64,000 bases of DNA. Origin: Roridomyces roridus. Taxonomy: Eukaryota > Basidiomycota > Agaricomycetes > Agaricales > Mycenaceae. Location of the stretch: positions 806,001-870,000 of the forward strand of contig JARKIF010000015.1 in NCBI GenBank assembly GCA_029378245.1, given 5' to 3'. Position 1 is the stretch's first letter. Every line of letters begins with the position of its first letter. The notes below the pieces were generated by a model. The model was not told the origin of the DNA, made no database searches, and saw only the letters and a list, made by a program, of their open reading frames with translations. The translations under genes and the position numbers were made by a program. This document shows, piece after piece, positions 11,211-22,988 of this stretch.

Positions 11211-12401
11211 TTAGATCTTCACGTCGGCAAATACAGGCCGATGGTCGCTCGCGAGAACGCCATCGTCCGTGAGCGCACTGCCAACCCTATAGCCCGTGGC
11301 CTCCCTAATTAATACGTCAGCGGACGAAGATGAAAGAAGAAAGAACGACTCACCATCCACCCCCGTCAGCCCCAAAGACAAAATCAATGCGACTCCACTG
11401 GCGCGTATCATTTGGCGCCGTGAAGCCTGTAAACGTAGCATGGTTGGCGCCCACGAAGCGACGCGGAATATGTGCCCTCAAATCGTGCAGCACAAAAGGC
11501 TGCTGCTGACCCCCGGGTACGGCGTATCGACGAGCAAAGTCTTCCGGCAACTCTCCTGGCGCCCGTACACCGGTGGCGATTTCGTAGGCCCCGGAATCAG
11601 AGCCGGTGGGCGGGCTGTTGAAGTCCCCTAGGACGAAAACGGGGGCGGAGGTTGCGTGGCATTCGTATCGTGCGCGCGCAAGGAGCATGGATGCAGCATG
11701 TTGGCGTTGGGCTTCGGAGCGGTCGTCGAGGTGGGTGTTGAGGACTGTGAGTTTGCGGCTGGTAGTGCGGTGTTGGAGGTATGCGGTTGTGCAGACGCGG
11801 TACGAGCCGGCGCCGGGGTAGCGAGACGGAGTAAAGGGGGTGTGGCTGAGAGGCATTGGTATGACGAAGGCAAGGTGAAAGGATGACGAACGAAGTCCAG
11901 AAGGAGTCGTATGAGATTAGGCTGAATTCAGTCCTACAATGATACTCGTTTCTCTTGGCCATGGAAATGAGGAAGAGTACGCACTTTTTGTAGAATATTG
12001 GGCTGTATTCGCCCGCCATTGCACCATCGTCACGACCAACGCCAACCTATTCATAGTCGGTGACACACGTGTCTCAAGGCAACGACGGCACTCGCCCAGT
12101 CCCAGTCCGGTCCAAGCAGCTCTGCCAGGTCGCGTACCTGCCGCACGAGCGCCTCTTGGAATCCCACCAGCACCACACCCTCGTGCAGCAACTGCTCCGC
12201 CACCCGGAGCCTCCGGATGCTCCACGCCTGCTCACCGCCTTTGCGGTAGTAGCCAGGCCCGATAAGTGGATCTGGGAGCGATTCGAGAGACTTTTGGACG
12301 GTGACGTTGTCTGGCTGCGAGTCGTACCGCAGGTTGTACGTTGCCAGGCGGAGAGCTAGCGAGGGGATGAGCTGAGCAAGCCGAGGGAGAGACAGGCGCA
12401 C
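11211..12401 (-). CDS. Endonuclease/exonuclease/phosphatase (EEP) domain protein
   Basis: Several exons (first ending 12096, second 12046-11985, third a short one near 11924-11890, fourth from ~11840, last ending 11211) give a complete EEP fold. It includes RLATYNLRYDS (metal-binding Asn), VLVGFQEAL (Glu), the VGVGRDDG loop, LNTHLDDRSEAQRQHA (His), VFVLGDFNSPP (Asp/Asn), RIDFVFG and the terminal SDHRPVFADV (Asp-His). The order and spacing match fungal secreted EEP hydrolases. The first intron begins GC rather than GT (TGG followed by gcgagt), because only that junction keeps WVGVG in frame. The start is uncertain: the frame before RLATYN lacks an ATG, and a short upstream exon (ATGCAG near 12490) spliced to LIPSLALRL is the best candidate. 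The substrate cannot be read from sequence. Confidence 0.8.
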
Positions 12402-12539
12402 GGGGAGACTGGGAAAAGTCGAGTTTTATCTGTCGCCACGCTGGAATACTGAGCAGGATGAGGGAAAAGAACAGCCATACCTGCATGGAGAGTGTCGAAA
12501 GCAAGTCGGTAGGGGCACGTGATGTCTCCACTGATGCTG

Positions 12540-13190
12540 TTCCGTTCGGCTAAGTGATCCGATGCACAGCCGCCGAGTTTACGATTCCGGTTTGATTTCC
12601 GTTCAACGGAATTTCCGTCTTGCCTTCTTAGTTCTAGCTCCTCGAAGTGAGCCAGCGTTTCGTCCAGTGCTTCCCGGGACTATACTTTACAGGTTACGCC
12701 TTCCCGCTTAGTGTGACTTATCTGCCTAGGCATCCGTGTTCCTGGAAACCGTCCGAGACTCGAGTTAAGAACCTCGGCAGTAAAGAGGAAGACGTCAAAG
12801 CAGGACTGGCCACTGTAAAATTTGCAGCATGGCCGTATTCCTCCGCAAAGTAGATCACCACGAAGACGTGCCCTTGGTGGACAAAGCGGGAAGAAGACTC
12901 GGAAGAGACATGCAATTGTGATTAATATCCAGTGGGTACAGGTGGTCACAGAGCACGGAGAACGAAACCATCTACAGAAGATATAATAGCTCGCAGAGGC
13001 ATTGCATGCTCTCATGGACTTCATATTAGCGATGAATTGAATTTACAGCTACACTTTGGTGGTACATCTTCGCTGGTTTCAAAATATTCCAAGGCGACAT
13101 CGCTGGCGCTGCATAGATAGTCAACTACCATGAATCGTCCGCGGGGAAAGAGTAATCCGCTGGGAGTCGACTCACTTTTCATCGCACCTC
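12540..13190. other. Intergenic region, nothing recognised
   Basis: About 650 bp between the EEP gene and MYND copy 3. Short open frames occur on both strands but none has homology, good starts or splice support. Confidence 0.4.
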
Positions 13191-13194
13191 AAGG

Positions 13195-15212
13195 TTACTC
13201 CGAGTCCAACCATCCAAAGTCCCGACCTTTGGCCATCGCCTCGATCTTATTCACAACCGCCGGCACACCTCTCAACTCAGCCACCTCAACCACTCCCGGC
13301 GGAACCTCGCCCGAGTTGGCTAGCGCCACCAATGCCGCTCTCAGCCCCTTAGGTTTCGGAATGGCGAACAGGTGAGTCGCCCTACGCTTTTTCGCGATAG
13401 CAGAGAGGATGCAGATGACTTGAACCCGATTCTGGCCCCGAGGGCCCGCAGCCCTCGTCATCTGATCCTCCGCAACAGGGCCAAGGGTTGCACTCACGAA
13501 CGTGAAATTGCGCTCAGTTAACCCGCCCACCGCGATCTCACCGCCGTCAAAGTGAAAGAATGCGACAAATGGCCATGGCTGATGGGAGTGCTTCAGCATA
13601 TACGACAGTTCCTCGAGGAGTATTGGCGGCATAGTGGTGTGGTACGTCTTGAATGCGAGCGTGCGGAAGAAGGACTCATCTCGAGATGACCGCATGCTAA
13701 ACATCGCGGGAGATACTAGAGACCAACGTTAATGAAACGAGCTAGTGATGCCGGGGTGGGGGTGACTTGCGCAAAAAGTGGGTTCGGATCTGAGCGCACA
13801 TTCGCTTGTGGCCTCGGCGCCAATCGAGCCGCTGACAATCGACGGAGCAATAGAAAACGGTTTCACAACGGGAACAGCGCTTCAAGTCATGTTTTACTGA
13901 CAGCACTCCACACTAGAAGCGGGCACCAAGGAATTAAAAAAGGAGGAAATGCGTAAGTGAGCGTACCTCGATATTATCGCAGGCGCGTGTCGGAGGTAAA
14001 CTGGGCGCACGATGGATTTTGAGTGTGTCGACCATCGCATCCACACTATCATGGAAGTGTGTCCATGGCAGCCACACCGGAGAGTGGCTCGCCAGAGCAA
14101 CATCCATACTGTCTTCCACCTCGATGATGGCGGACCAAAGTCGACCCATGACCGAGCGGTACACTGAATACGCGCAGAGAAAGTTGAGCAAGGCAAAATC
14201 GAGCATGCCGGGGGAAATCAACCGGGGGTTTTCCATAGCGGCAACAATGAGCTCGAGGAATCCCGCTTTGATGGCTTCCACGATACGGTCTCCGGATGTA
14301 ATTTGCATGTTCTCTAGTAAGGTACGGAAAGCATCATCCAGAGCGTATTCTGTCAGCAGAGAATGAGAGGCCATTTTCCGTAGCATCACCACCACCGCGC
14401 CAACGAACCCTCGATCACGAAGTAACTCGGGAAGCTCTGGCCAGATGAGTATCGCGTAGCCCACGACGGTGAAAGTGCCGGTCATCATCCGCAGGGACTG
14501 GTCTACGTCTTCGCTTCCGATGTTGGCAAAGAAGCCAACGATGACGTCCGCAAAGTGTAAGAGGCTGCCTCCGCAGCCCTCGACGAGATCGTTGAGATGC
14601 TCGGGATTTCTGAGATCGAGGCCCTCATGAAGCAAGCCGAGGATATCGTCGCGGGCAGAGTCTGCGCGTCTCGAGTTGGTCTTGCGGGAGAGGAGGACCC
14701 ACACCCGGGCCACCAGGTGTCGCAATCCCGGCGTTGCTTTGATGGTCTGCGCAGTGATATCGCAGGCTCGATGAATCTTTGCACAGAGCTGGATAAAAAT
14801 AAAATGGAACTGAATCAAAGAAATGTCAACCATGCGAATCACCAATGTGGACACTGCTTGCACACCTCTTGGCGTTTATAGTGTGGCAGACAATAATTGT
14901 GGCGCAAGACGAGCAGCGACCAGCTCCAGATCCGGGGCCATAGCTCAGAGGCACATCCATCCGGAATCTCCGGAAGTCCATGGCCTGAGAAGCAGCCATG
15001 AGAAGTTTTGCATCCGCGTCACTGGCTATGAAATCGAGGCGCTCGAAACGTTCGGCTTGCATTGGATCGAGCTGGCCATAGCAAGCAGGGAGGAGATGAC
15101 GAGAGATCGATGACGAGGGAGGTACGTTGTCAAGCAGTTTCATGAAGTCGTTCAGAGAGCCCTTCGCAGCGGCGACTGCGGTCCTCTTCAAAGAGGCATG
15201 AGATGGACTCAA
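13195..15212 (-). pseudogene. MYND zinc-finger protein, copy 3 (frameshifted, no start ATG)
   Basis: Exons on the minus strand align with copy 1. The N-terminal block (15.2-14.85 kb, QLDPMQAERFERLDFIASDA) is followed by a long helical exon ending CDNIE at 13967. A 54-bp intron (13913-13966) precedes a short finger exon (13912 to ~13771) reading [15 protein letters not shown] and GHKRMC. The last exon (from ~13696) encodes RDESFFRTLAF through GWLDSE and stops at 13195. Two lesions are visible. Near 14977 the frame shifts by one base: ELWPRIWSWS, expected after the N-terminal block, is in another frame. The expected start is TTG-AGT with no in-frame ATG. MYND zinc ligands are intact. Likely a young pseudogene, or an assembly error at one base. 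Confidence 0.75.
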
Positions 15213-15695
15213 ATCAGACAGACAAACGCCACGGTGCCCACCCGGATGGAGAAGGGAAGAGTGTTGAGTGCGGCCGGGCTAAGCTTCTGGTGCATTCTCG
15301 ACGAGGTGGAGGGAGGAGAAAAGATTGGCCTGATTACCTCATCTCGAGTCGACTCTTTTCGTGGGTGACGCGCGTGGGGCATCAAAGAACTAACAAAGAG
15401 GGTTGCTCCAGCCTCCCGCCCGTTGCCCGCCCGCCTCGCATCCTTCCCAGGGGACAGTCCTCGCCGCTAGCGCCTGATACTGCTTGCACTTACGCGTAAC
15501 CCCAACAACCGTCCTGCTCTGTCGGCGAGCGTGAGTGCTTGGTGAGTACTTAGTACTACCTACTTTCCCGGAATAAATGCTGAATCCTGATTGCTGAATC
15601 CAAGCCGAGCAAACCTTTGTTCCAAAGTTCTCTTTCTTTAAGAGTTGCGCACAAAGACACGCCTTCTTTCATCTCTCCTGCCTTCCGCCACCACC

Positions 15696-16754
15696 ATGGA
15701 ACCCACTCGCCCAGGATGCGGACGCCTTCACGAGCTACCGTTGGAGCTGTTGGGGGAGATCGGAAAAGTGGTGCGTCTGACGCTCTTCGCTTGGACATGT
15801 ACTGACTGCCGCCCTTCAGCTTGGCCCGAAAGACCGTGCCGCCTTGCGCGGGACGTGCAGCATATTCAAGGCCGCCTTGGACCGACTGTTTCTGGCTCGA
15901 TTGGTCCTACAAAATGGGAATACGCGCGATAAGCAGCTCTTTTTGTTGAGGGCTCTCGCCGTCTGCGGCGACGGGGTGGAATGTCCATGCTCGAACGCTT
16001 GTCTTCAAGCCTCGTAGAAGCGGCTGGCCGAGGCCATTCAGATCGTCATCGCCGAGTGAGGTGGAAGTGGTGGATTTGCGTGGCGCGCTTCAGAGGATGG
16101 AGAAGATACGTGCGATCGAGTGCGTCTTGACCTTCATTCATTCTCCACAAATCATTGACCATTCATAGATGGGAGCTGGGCTCCGACGATCTTCGTTCAC
16201 AGTGCGACGTCATCTACGAATATATTGGGAGGTTGGCGCTGTTGGACAACTTGGAGCTCGATATCAAGAAGGCACCGGCCGAATTTGTGAAATTTCCGGC
16301 TGTATCTGGACTGCGGCACCTCACGCTGAAAGCCCCGACCGATAATCCCAGTTTGGGACCCGTGATTCCACGGATGATTCAATCCATCGCACAGCAACGG
16401 CAGCTCACTGTCCTCGAACTTTCCGGGTCGAGCCAACAGTGGTCTCCGCTTTGGGCATCGCTGCGCCAGTCCCAAACCGGACCGGCACTCAAGAAGCTCA
16501 CGATCTACGACTCAGATTCAGAAGCCGCCGAACCGCCAGACGTTTTACCCTGCTACAAAATTTCCCGCATCCTCGACTCCCTCCGGCGTTTCTCATTCGG
16601 TGAGCGTGGACCCTTCAAGTTTGATGTACGGGTTCGTGAACCACAATTCGCCTGGTGTGAGAATGGGGTTGTCATCCTGACCACCGGTGTGCATGAATTT
16701 GCGCGGGCGGGGGATCCAACTATGCGCGACGGGCGTCGAAAACAGAGAGCATGA
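15696..16754 (+). pseudogene. Short F-box protein, frameshifted
   Basis: Exons 15696-15770, 15820-16119 and 16169-16754. The F-box spans the first intron (LHELPLELLGEIGKV then LGPKDRAALRGTCSIFKAA), followed by an LRR-like C-terminal half (GLRHLTLKAP, LTVLELSGSS, LKKLTIYDSDS). Within exon 2 the frame beginning at the F-box stops soon after AVCGDGVEC, while the family-like continuation GWNVHARTLVFKP lies in a second frame and is the one that splices correctly into exon 3 (AIE-WELGSDD). A one-base shift near 15960-15975 therefore breaks the gene, unless an unseen splice event removes it. F-box proteins recruit substrates to SCF ligases; the target is unknown. Confidence 0.65.
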
Positions 16755-17329
16755 GTGTAGAGTACCTGGAGATATATATACGTACCTAGACAATCGGGAA
16801 GTTCTTTGATTTAGCTGAGGAGTGGTCGTGTCGCGTTTCCTGTAAGTAGAAAGCTTGGATCTTGAGTCTTGATTGGGTATCTATATATCGGTCTTCTCGG
16901 TGCGCGTCCCGTCCTGCACTTCCATCCACTCATCTCTGCATTGGAAAGGCGACTCGTGCGCCAACTCAGTCTCTCATCCACCTCGAGTCCGATACAAAGG
17001 ACTTGTCTCCATAATCCGACCCCACTAGCAAGGAGCGCTTGAGAAAGATGATGGGTGAATGCGAGTCTTGTTCGTTGCACAGCGTCGAATTCATCAATCC
17101 TCCCAAGGCCTGCAAGTCTTTTCAAATTGAAAAGTCAAGTATCTGAGGTCACCACCGATCGGCCGCTCATCTACGCTGGGGTTTTGGATAGCGAGTAGTA
17201 CTACTATGTAGAGAATTGCTGTACAATCGAAGGTTTCGTGCTCTGCGAACGATTTGAGACCAAATTCCTGATGTATCAGAAAGGCGAGTTATTGCGCTGA
17301 TTGGACACTCGTGCCAACGATGACCAGCA
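16755..17329. other. Intergenic region, convergent gene ends
   Basis: Roughly 570 bp between the end of the plus-strand F-box gene and the 3' end of the minus-strand DUF262 gene. No coding or repeat signal recognised. Confidence 0.4.
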
Positions 17330-19639
17330 CTACGACCATCGCGAGGAGCTCCCGCCTCTGCCTCCACCACCGCCACCTCTACTCCCTCCACCCCCGCTCC
17401 CATCCCGATAACCCGACCACCCCCGATCTCTATCCCTCTCTCTCCCTCCATCCCTCTCCCTATCCCTGTCCCTATCCCTCTCGCGCCCACTGTTGCTGGT
17501 GTTGTCATAGTCATACCCCCGACTACTCCCATTCGAGTACCTGCCGCTCGCACTCCCGTTTTCCCCTTTGACACTACCCCATTGGCCCGAGTTGGAGCCA
17601 GAGCCAGAGCCGGAGTAGCCGTAGCCCCCAGCGCCGGGAGAGTCCTCCTGCTTCACCATCATACCGTTCCCGTTCCCGTTCGACTGCTGCTGCTGCTGTT
17701 GCGGCCACCCACCGCCGCCACCCCATCCTCCGCCTCCACTAGCACCGCCACCCATCAATCCCGCCTCGAGTGCGCCGTATTGCTGCTGCTGAGTAGCCCC
17801 TCGTGCAGGCGCGTTCGCCCAGGCTGGACGAGGGGCGACGCTAGCTCCTCCTCCTCCTCCGGTAGACACAGACGAAGAAGACAAGGGAGGCACTTGACTG
17901 CCACTCGTCTCCTCCCGGACCTTGGCAGTGAAAGCGCGCACCCTATTCGTCGACTCTGTAGGAGCAGGCGTTGACACAGAGATGGGCGGCGTGGGGAGGG
18001 GGTGCACCGTCGGGCGTGACTTGGTCACGGACGCATTGGCGACACGCTTCTTCGCAGGTGCATAATCAGCATCATCCTTCCCGCCCCCCTCGTCATCCTC
18101 GTCCGAATCGTCATCCGAATCATCCAAACGCCTCTTCCGCTTCGTCCCCTTGGCCACCTGCGGGTCTGCAGCAGCCTCTGCCGAAGCGCTCATCTCCCCC
18201 TTGGGCACCCCACTCGCCTTGTACCCGTCGATAAAGCCCACCACCGTCTTGTACACCTTGCCGTTGTTTCTGATATCGTCGTGCTTGTCCCGGACGTGAC
18301 GACGCATCGCGATGACCGCCGCAGCCAGCCCCGACATGGTGAGCTTGCGCTTATGACGGTGCACGAGCTGGCCCATCGAGATGAATTCGACTGGCGCGAC
18401 CTTGCTGGGCTTGCCCGGCTTGCCAGACGTCCCCGACCACTCGGGACTCGCAACGAGCTTGGCAAAGACCTGGTACGTGTTCTCGATGTCCTCCGCGAAC
18501 CCAGGGTCCAGAGCTGACGTGTCAGAGAGCCACTTCTCCGTCGCTTGGATGCTCGTCGTTTTGGGATTCATCGCGATGCATTGGATCGTCTGGGCGAGGC
18601 AGCGGAAGTCGCTCCCGCGGGAGCGGTCCCAGGCAAGGACGTCGCCGCCCAGGGGTGAGTCGTCATCGAGGAAGGTGTCTTGGAGCTTGCGGACAAAGGC
18701 TGCCCGGGGCGTTTTGAGGACTTTGAGTTTCTCGGCAGGGGTAAGAGCTACTCCGAGCTGGACACGCTGGCAGGGTCTCAGACAAGAGATGAGGGTCGCA
18801 GAGCAGGGTGGGGCGCACCTGGAAGATCTCTCGCTCATCGGCATCTCGCAATCCTTCATACTCGACGCAAACGACCGCCTTGGTGTCAAACATATTGCAG
18901 TACTGCTTCGGGAGCATGCGCTTGGCGGTCCGGGAGGGCGTATTCGGGTTGTCCTTGTACCATAGCTTCTGATTCGACATCGCATCCTTGTCTGTAGGAC
19001 GTAAGCAAAACGGAGGCCGAATAGTAAAAAAAGAATGGCGCACGAGGAATGAGTCCATCGAGGAACCTTCATAGTCGGTTAGAGTGGCACCCGAGAAGGG
19101 TAAAGCAGACGTACCGATAGATCGACGTGAGACGCTGCTTCCCGTCGATGCAAGTCCGCGTTTCCGTCCCGTCCTCGTCCGTATTGACCGCTAACCTCCT
19201 TTAGTCCACTACGCCGAGTAAAAGGTCTAGTCCCCGCACCAAAGATGACCGGAGGGATGTAGAAATTGCGGAAGATCGAGTCTATCAGCTTGACTTGCTT
19301 GGCCTCGGTCCAGACGACCTCTGCATCCGTCAGTACGGGTGTCGCTGCGTGCTGTGGGTCCACGCACCTCGCTGGTAATCGGGCTCGAGGTTGATTGTTC
19401 CCTGCACTATCTGTTCTACGGCCCGTCAGCCACCAAAAGCGTCGGAAGAGCCAGCACACACTGTAGAGCGACTCGGTACTATACGTCGTCGCGCGTGGAG
19501 CCTTGAGCGCGTTCTGCAGCCTGTAACCCCCGGTGGCGCGTGCTTTGCCTTTTCCCTTTCGGCTCTTGGATGCTTTGGCTGTGCCGTATTCGGAGCTGAG
19601 CTCGTCGAGGTCGGTCAGCTCAGATTCGTCGGATATCAT
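17330..19639 (-). CDS. DUF262-domain protein with low-complexity C-terminus
   Basis: Seven exons join in phase: 19639-19462, 19415-19368, 19320-19240, 19190-19115, 19066-19044, 18991-18819 and 18766-17330, giving 671 residues. The DUF262 (ParB/GmrS-like nuclease superfamily) core is assembled across exons: INLEPDYQRE, then VVWTEAKQVKLIDSIFRNFY, PPVIF, and the RTCIDGKQRLTSIYRF motif with its DGxQR signature, all present. The N-terminus is acidic and Ser-rich; residues ~400-671 are low complexity, with poly-Q, poly-G, a KRKRR nuclear-localisation-like stretch and an RD/RE-rich, RGG-type tail. In bacteria DUF262 proteins belong to DNA-restriction systems such as GmrSD; in fungi the function is unknown. 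The start is the first ATG (MISDESELTD). No lesion seen. Confidence 0.85.
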
Positions 19640-22600
19640 CAGTGGCGGAGACAAACCCCAGATTAGGGTTTGTTGATCAATTGGTCAGAATTGGTCAGTG
19701 GCTCGGATGCAATTCCTTTCTTCTTCTTCCAGCGAGCTGCCTCTCAACGGATATGTACCTGCAAATTCCCTCAAGACATGTGTTTAAAACGTGGAAAACT
19801 CGTGGCTACGGCGTGTTCTGAGGAGCCTCTGTCTTCTCCTGGTCTGAACTTTCTTCTCTCTGCCTTGCAACCGACACTCTGTGATCTCTGGAACGAACTG
19901 CAAGCTCGGGCGACAACTTATAGGCTCGGTCTTCAAACGGGGCGCTAGTCTCTTTCATCTCTTGAACAGCTCTTATTCCCTTGTCAGTGGAGCATGAAAT
20001 CAGCCTTGTTAGTTCCGAGATTGTTTCGAAGGAGAAGCGCTCGTTATATTTGGGTTTTCTCACCTCCCTCGATCCCAACACAATCAAGGATTGCGTCCCG
20101 TGTATCCCAAGGCTTCTCCTTCCATTCACTCGCTCAGAGAAACTCGGGGTCGCTAATTAGATTTCGGGAGGTTCTCGAAAATCAAGACTTAGTAACTACC
20201 TTCACACGCCCCCAAGGATTGGTTCTGTGTATAAACTACCATGCGGACGGTCAATATGGAGACTAGGGTTTGCAGGAACTCAGAGGTTTGACGTCATGGT
20301 CTGCCCACTTACGGTTATATTGAACGGAACACATCTGCAGGTATCGACGCCGAAAATACTCTCCGGGAGCATTCTTCCCTCCCTGGTTCCCCAATCCCTT
20401 GAGTTTTCTGCATGCCCCGTGAGTGTGAATTAATTTTCCAAGGACTTTATGCGACTGACTAGTCAAAAAGATGCGTTGTCTCGTCCTATGTGCTCTATCC
20501 CGAATCGAACGGGCGTTCATCATTCTCCAAGTCCAAGAGCCCAAGATGGTCATATAGTGCGTTTCCTCGTTTTCTCGCAGTCAAGAACCGAAGGTCCATA
20601 TGCAGTTCTCAAATTGCGACAAGTTTGCACGTGTCGAGCCCCCGACCGTCGCACCACAGCAATCGAGCTTTTTTGGGAACGAGGTAGTTGTTTTTCTGCG
20701 CCCCAAACAAAAATGACGGTGTTTCGATGACATCCCTGTATCCCGAATCGAGCGGGTCCCTGATCTTGGTGTAAGACTGAGCAGGTCCACGTTCAACGTT
20801 TTTCTCAACTGGCACGTTCGTTGTACACTAGTAGCTATAATGCACGGTGCCTGCCTGGAAAATGGACAACTCCCGAGAACGGATGATACATCTTTCCTCG
20901 ATCCGAGGTTTATCGGGCGTCACTCGAGCTATACATGAGCACCAAGCAAATTTCGGAGGAGGCTGATCCATATTAAATACAGCGCCGGACCATTCCATGC
21001 AAGAAAAAAAATGTTACTTCGAATTCTCATCCAATGCCCCCGACCCCGAATCGAACGAGTCCAGAGGATGATCGTAGTTCGTTTATCGCTGTCTGGAACT
21101 AAAGTCCATACCGCAGGCTACATATTGCGACAGGTTTCAATCGTTGGACACCTACCCGTCCGTCCGACACTCGCACCGTCGCACGTCACGGAAACCCGAG
21201 CAATTTTGGACTTGCCGCATCCACCCGCCAGGTAAGCGGATCATAACTCTATGAACCCACCTTCTTCTTTGGCCAATTAAAGCTAGCTAATTGCAGACCT
21301 CAAATACCTTTTGCCGCATGCAACATCCACGTAAACCTAACAAAAATGGACAGTTTACCGACGCATGGTCGTATCCCGAATCGAACGGTTTCACGAACAT
21401 CGTGCGCGCCCCTACATGTGAGTTCCATCTCGGTACACCCAAGTTCAGGCAGAATTTGAAGTCTATCTTATCTGTATAGATATGCATCGAACGAGTCCAC
21501 AAGATGCACGCGTCCCGCCTACTCTGGAATTCACGTTGCAGAGCCCCAGATGGTCATAGTTTGATCTTTTATCGTTTTTTCGCTGTGAAGGCTATTTACA
21601 CGGGGGACAAAGTCTTGTCATTTGGCAGATGTTACTTTGTTCGGACAAAGGAATCATTGCCAAATGACAGGACTTTATCCGCCGTGTTACTTGTATGTAG
21701 GTTTTGTGTTGCTCCAAGATTAGGAACTTGTGAAATCACTCCCGACCGTCCGACAGTTGGAACAGATATATAATTGTATTCCGCCTCGGACGGACAACCA
21801 AAAACTGAACCGTGTGACGGACGCGCCATCCCCGTGCCCCGAATCGAACGGTCCCTCGAGTTCTCTGTGCGCACCAGTACTTTGAGGCGCGTTCCTCCCC
21901 ACCTCATGGGTCTATTCTCACAAGTTCAAAGAAGGTTCTGACTTGCGCTGGTCTGCTAATAGAGCTGGACCTAAATGCATATGGTTATACCTCACTGTCA
22001 AGAATCGAAGTCTAATACTGGTGTGTAGGCGCCCGACCGTCCGTTGCCCTACAGCACTTTGAATCGAAGCAATTGTTTGCCGACTCTGAATGTAGGTTGT
22101 AACCAAGGTCTCACGTCCGTTCTCCTTGCCCTATTCCCGTCAAACAAGAGGTCAATTGCAAGGACCCGATGTGCGTTTCTGGTACCGGAATTCCCTGGAC
22201 CGCATCGAGCTGATTGAGAATCTCCTGCTCTGCGGGACAGCCTCCAACAGTTTCGACTTGAGGGAAGTTACAAAATACGCTCGTCGCTAGCAACCCAGAT
22301 GAATCCCATGCTTGAACACCGCAGTAACGCCATTCCTTCCCTCTCGCGCAAATTAGACTCTCGAACGCCAAAGAACTTGAACAGAAACTCTGGAACTGCT
22401 GTGCTAATCTTGGTCAATGAGAATGCTTTGGCCCATGTACACCTCAAAGTAATGTCGGTGCTAGACTCCAGACCAGTGTTGCCAGGGTCTCACGACAGTT
22501 CTGCCGAAGGCCTGATTGCCTTGAGGATTCGATTATGCAGCGTCTCCAGCGACGCTGTGAATAATCACTGATTCGCGGGTCTCAAACGGCGCAGTACCGC

Positions 22601-22988
22601 CCTTGTACTCCATGGGTTGGGTAGGTAGGCGGCTTACGCGAGTTTCGAATCCACTGAACAACATGATTGCCAGCCTGGGTGTGCGACTCCAGTATTAGTT
22701 CCGAGAACTGTGATATGCAGAACGCGGGTGCATTCATCCTCCATCAAATGCCATGATAGTAGGCCGCTTTCTCAGGTAGCTGATTCGCTGGCGGTGCTGA
22801 TGATCTCCACTAGCTGTGCAGAGATGCGCACGTCTCGTCGGTTGAGCGGCGTGGCTCACACCGACCCTCCTTCCAATAAAGAATAAATATATACATATTC
22901 CATTTAGAGTACAGTTTTTTCCACGCCTAGTGCACAAAAGCCCAAGATATTCAGTGCTGTATATCATTCGAGATCAGAAAGTTCCAGT
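19640..22988. repeat. Gene-poor region with repeated tRNA T-arm-like motifs
   Basis: About 3.3 kb without a convincing gene. The motif CCCGAATCGAACG (reverse complement CGTTCGATTCGGG, like a pol III B-box/T-loop) recurs near 20502, 20737 (one mismatch), 21045, 21377 and 21839, with weaker versions near 21484, 21993 and 22060. Units near 20550 and 21550 share AGATGGTCATA followed by a TTTATCG/TTTTCTCGC stretch and a copy of GACCGTCCG or GCCCGACCG. The units look like degenerate copies of one minus-strand repeat of about 150-300 bp, plausibly tRNA-derived. None folds into a complete tRNA. Confidence 0.55.

Noticed and set aside
12399..12490. Secretion signal MQVWLFFSLILLSIPAW as the start of the EEP protein
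   Set aside because: It is in a different frame from RLATYN, and the only simple splice removes nearly all of the hydrophobic stretch.
20500..22080. CRISPR-like or satellite array
   Set aside because: Repeated words are irregularly spaced and diverged, with no direct-repeat/spacer periodicity; the region is eukaryotic.
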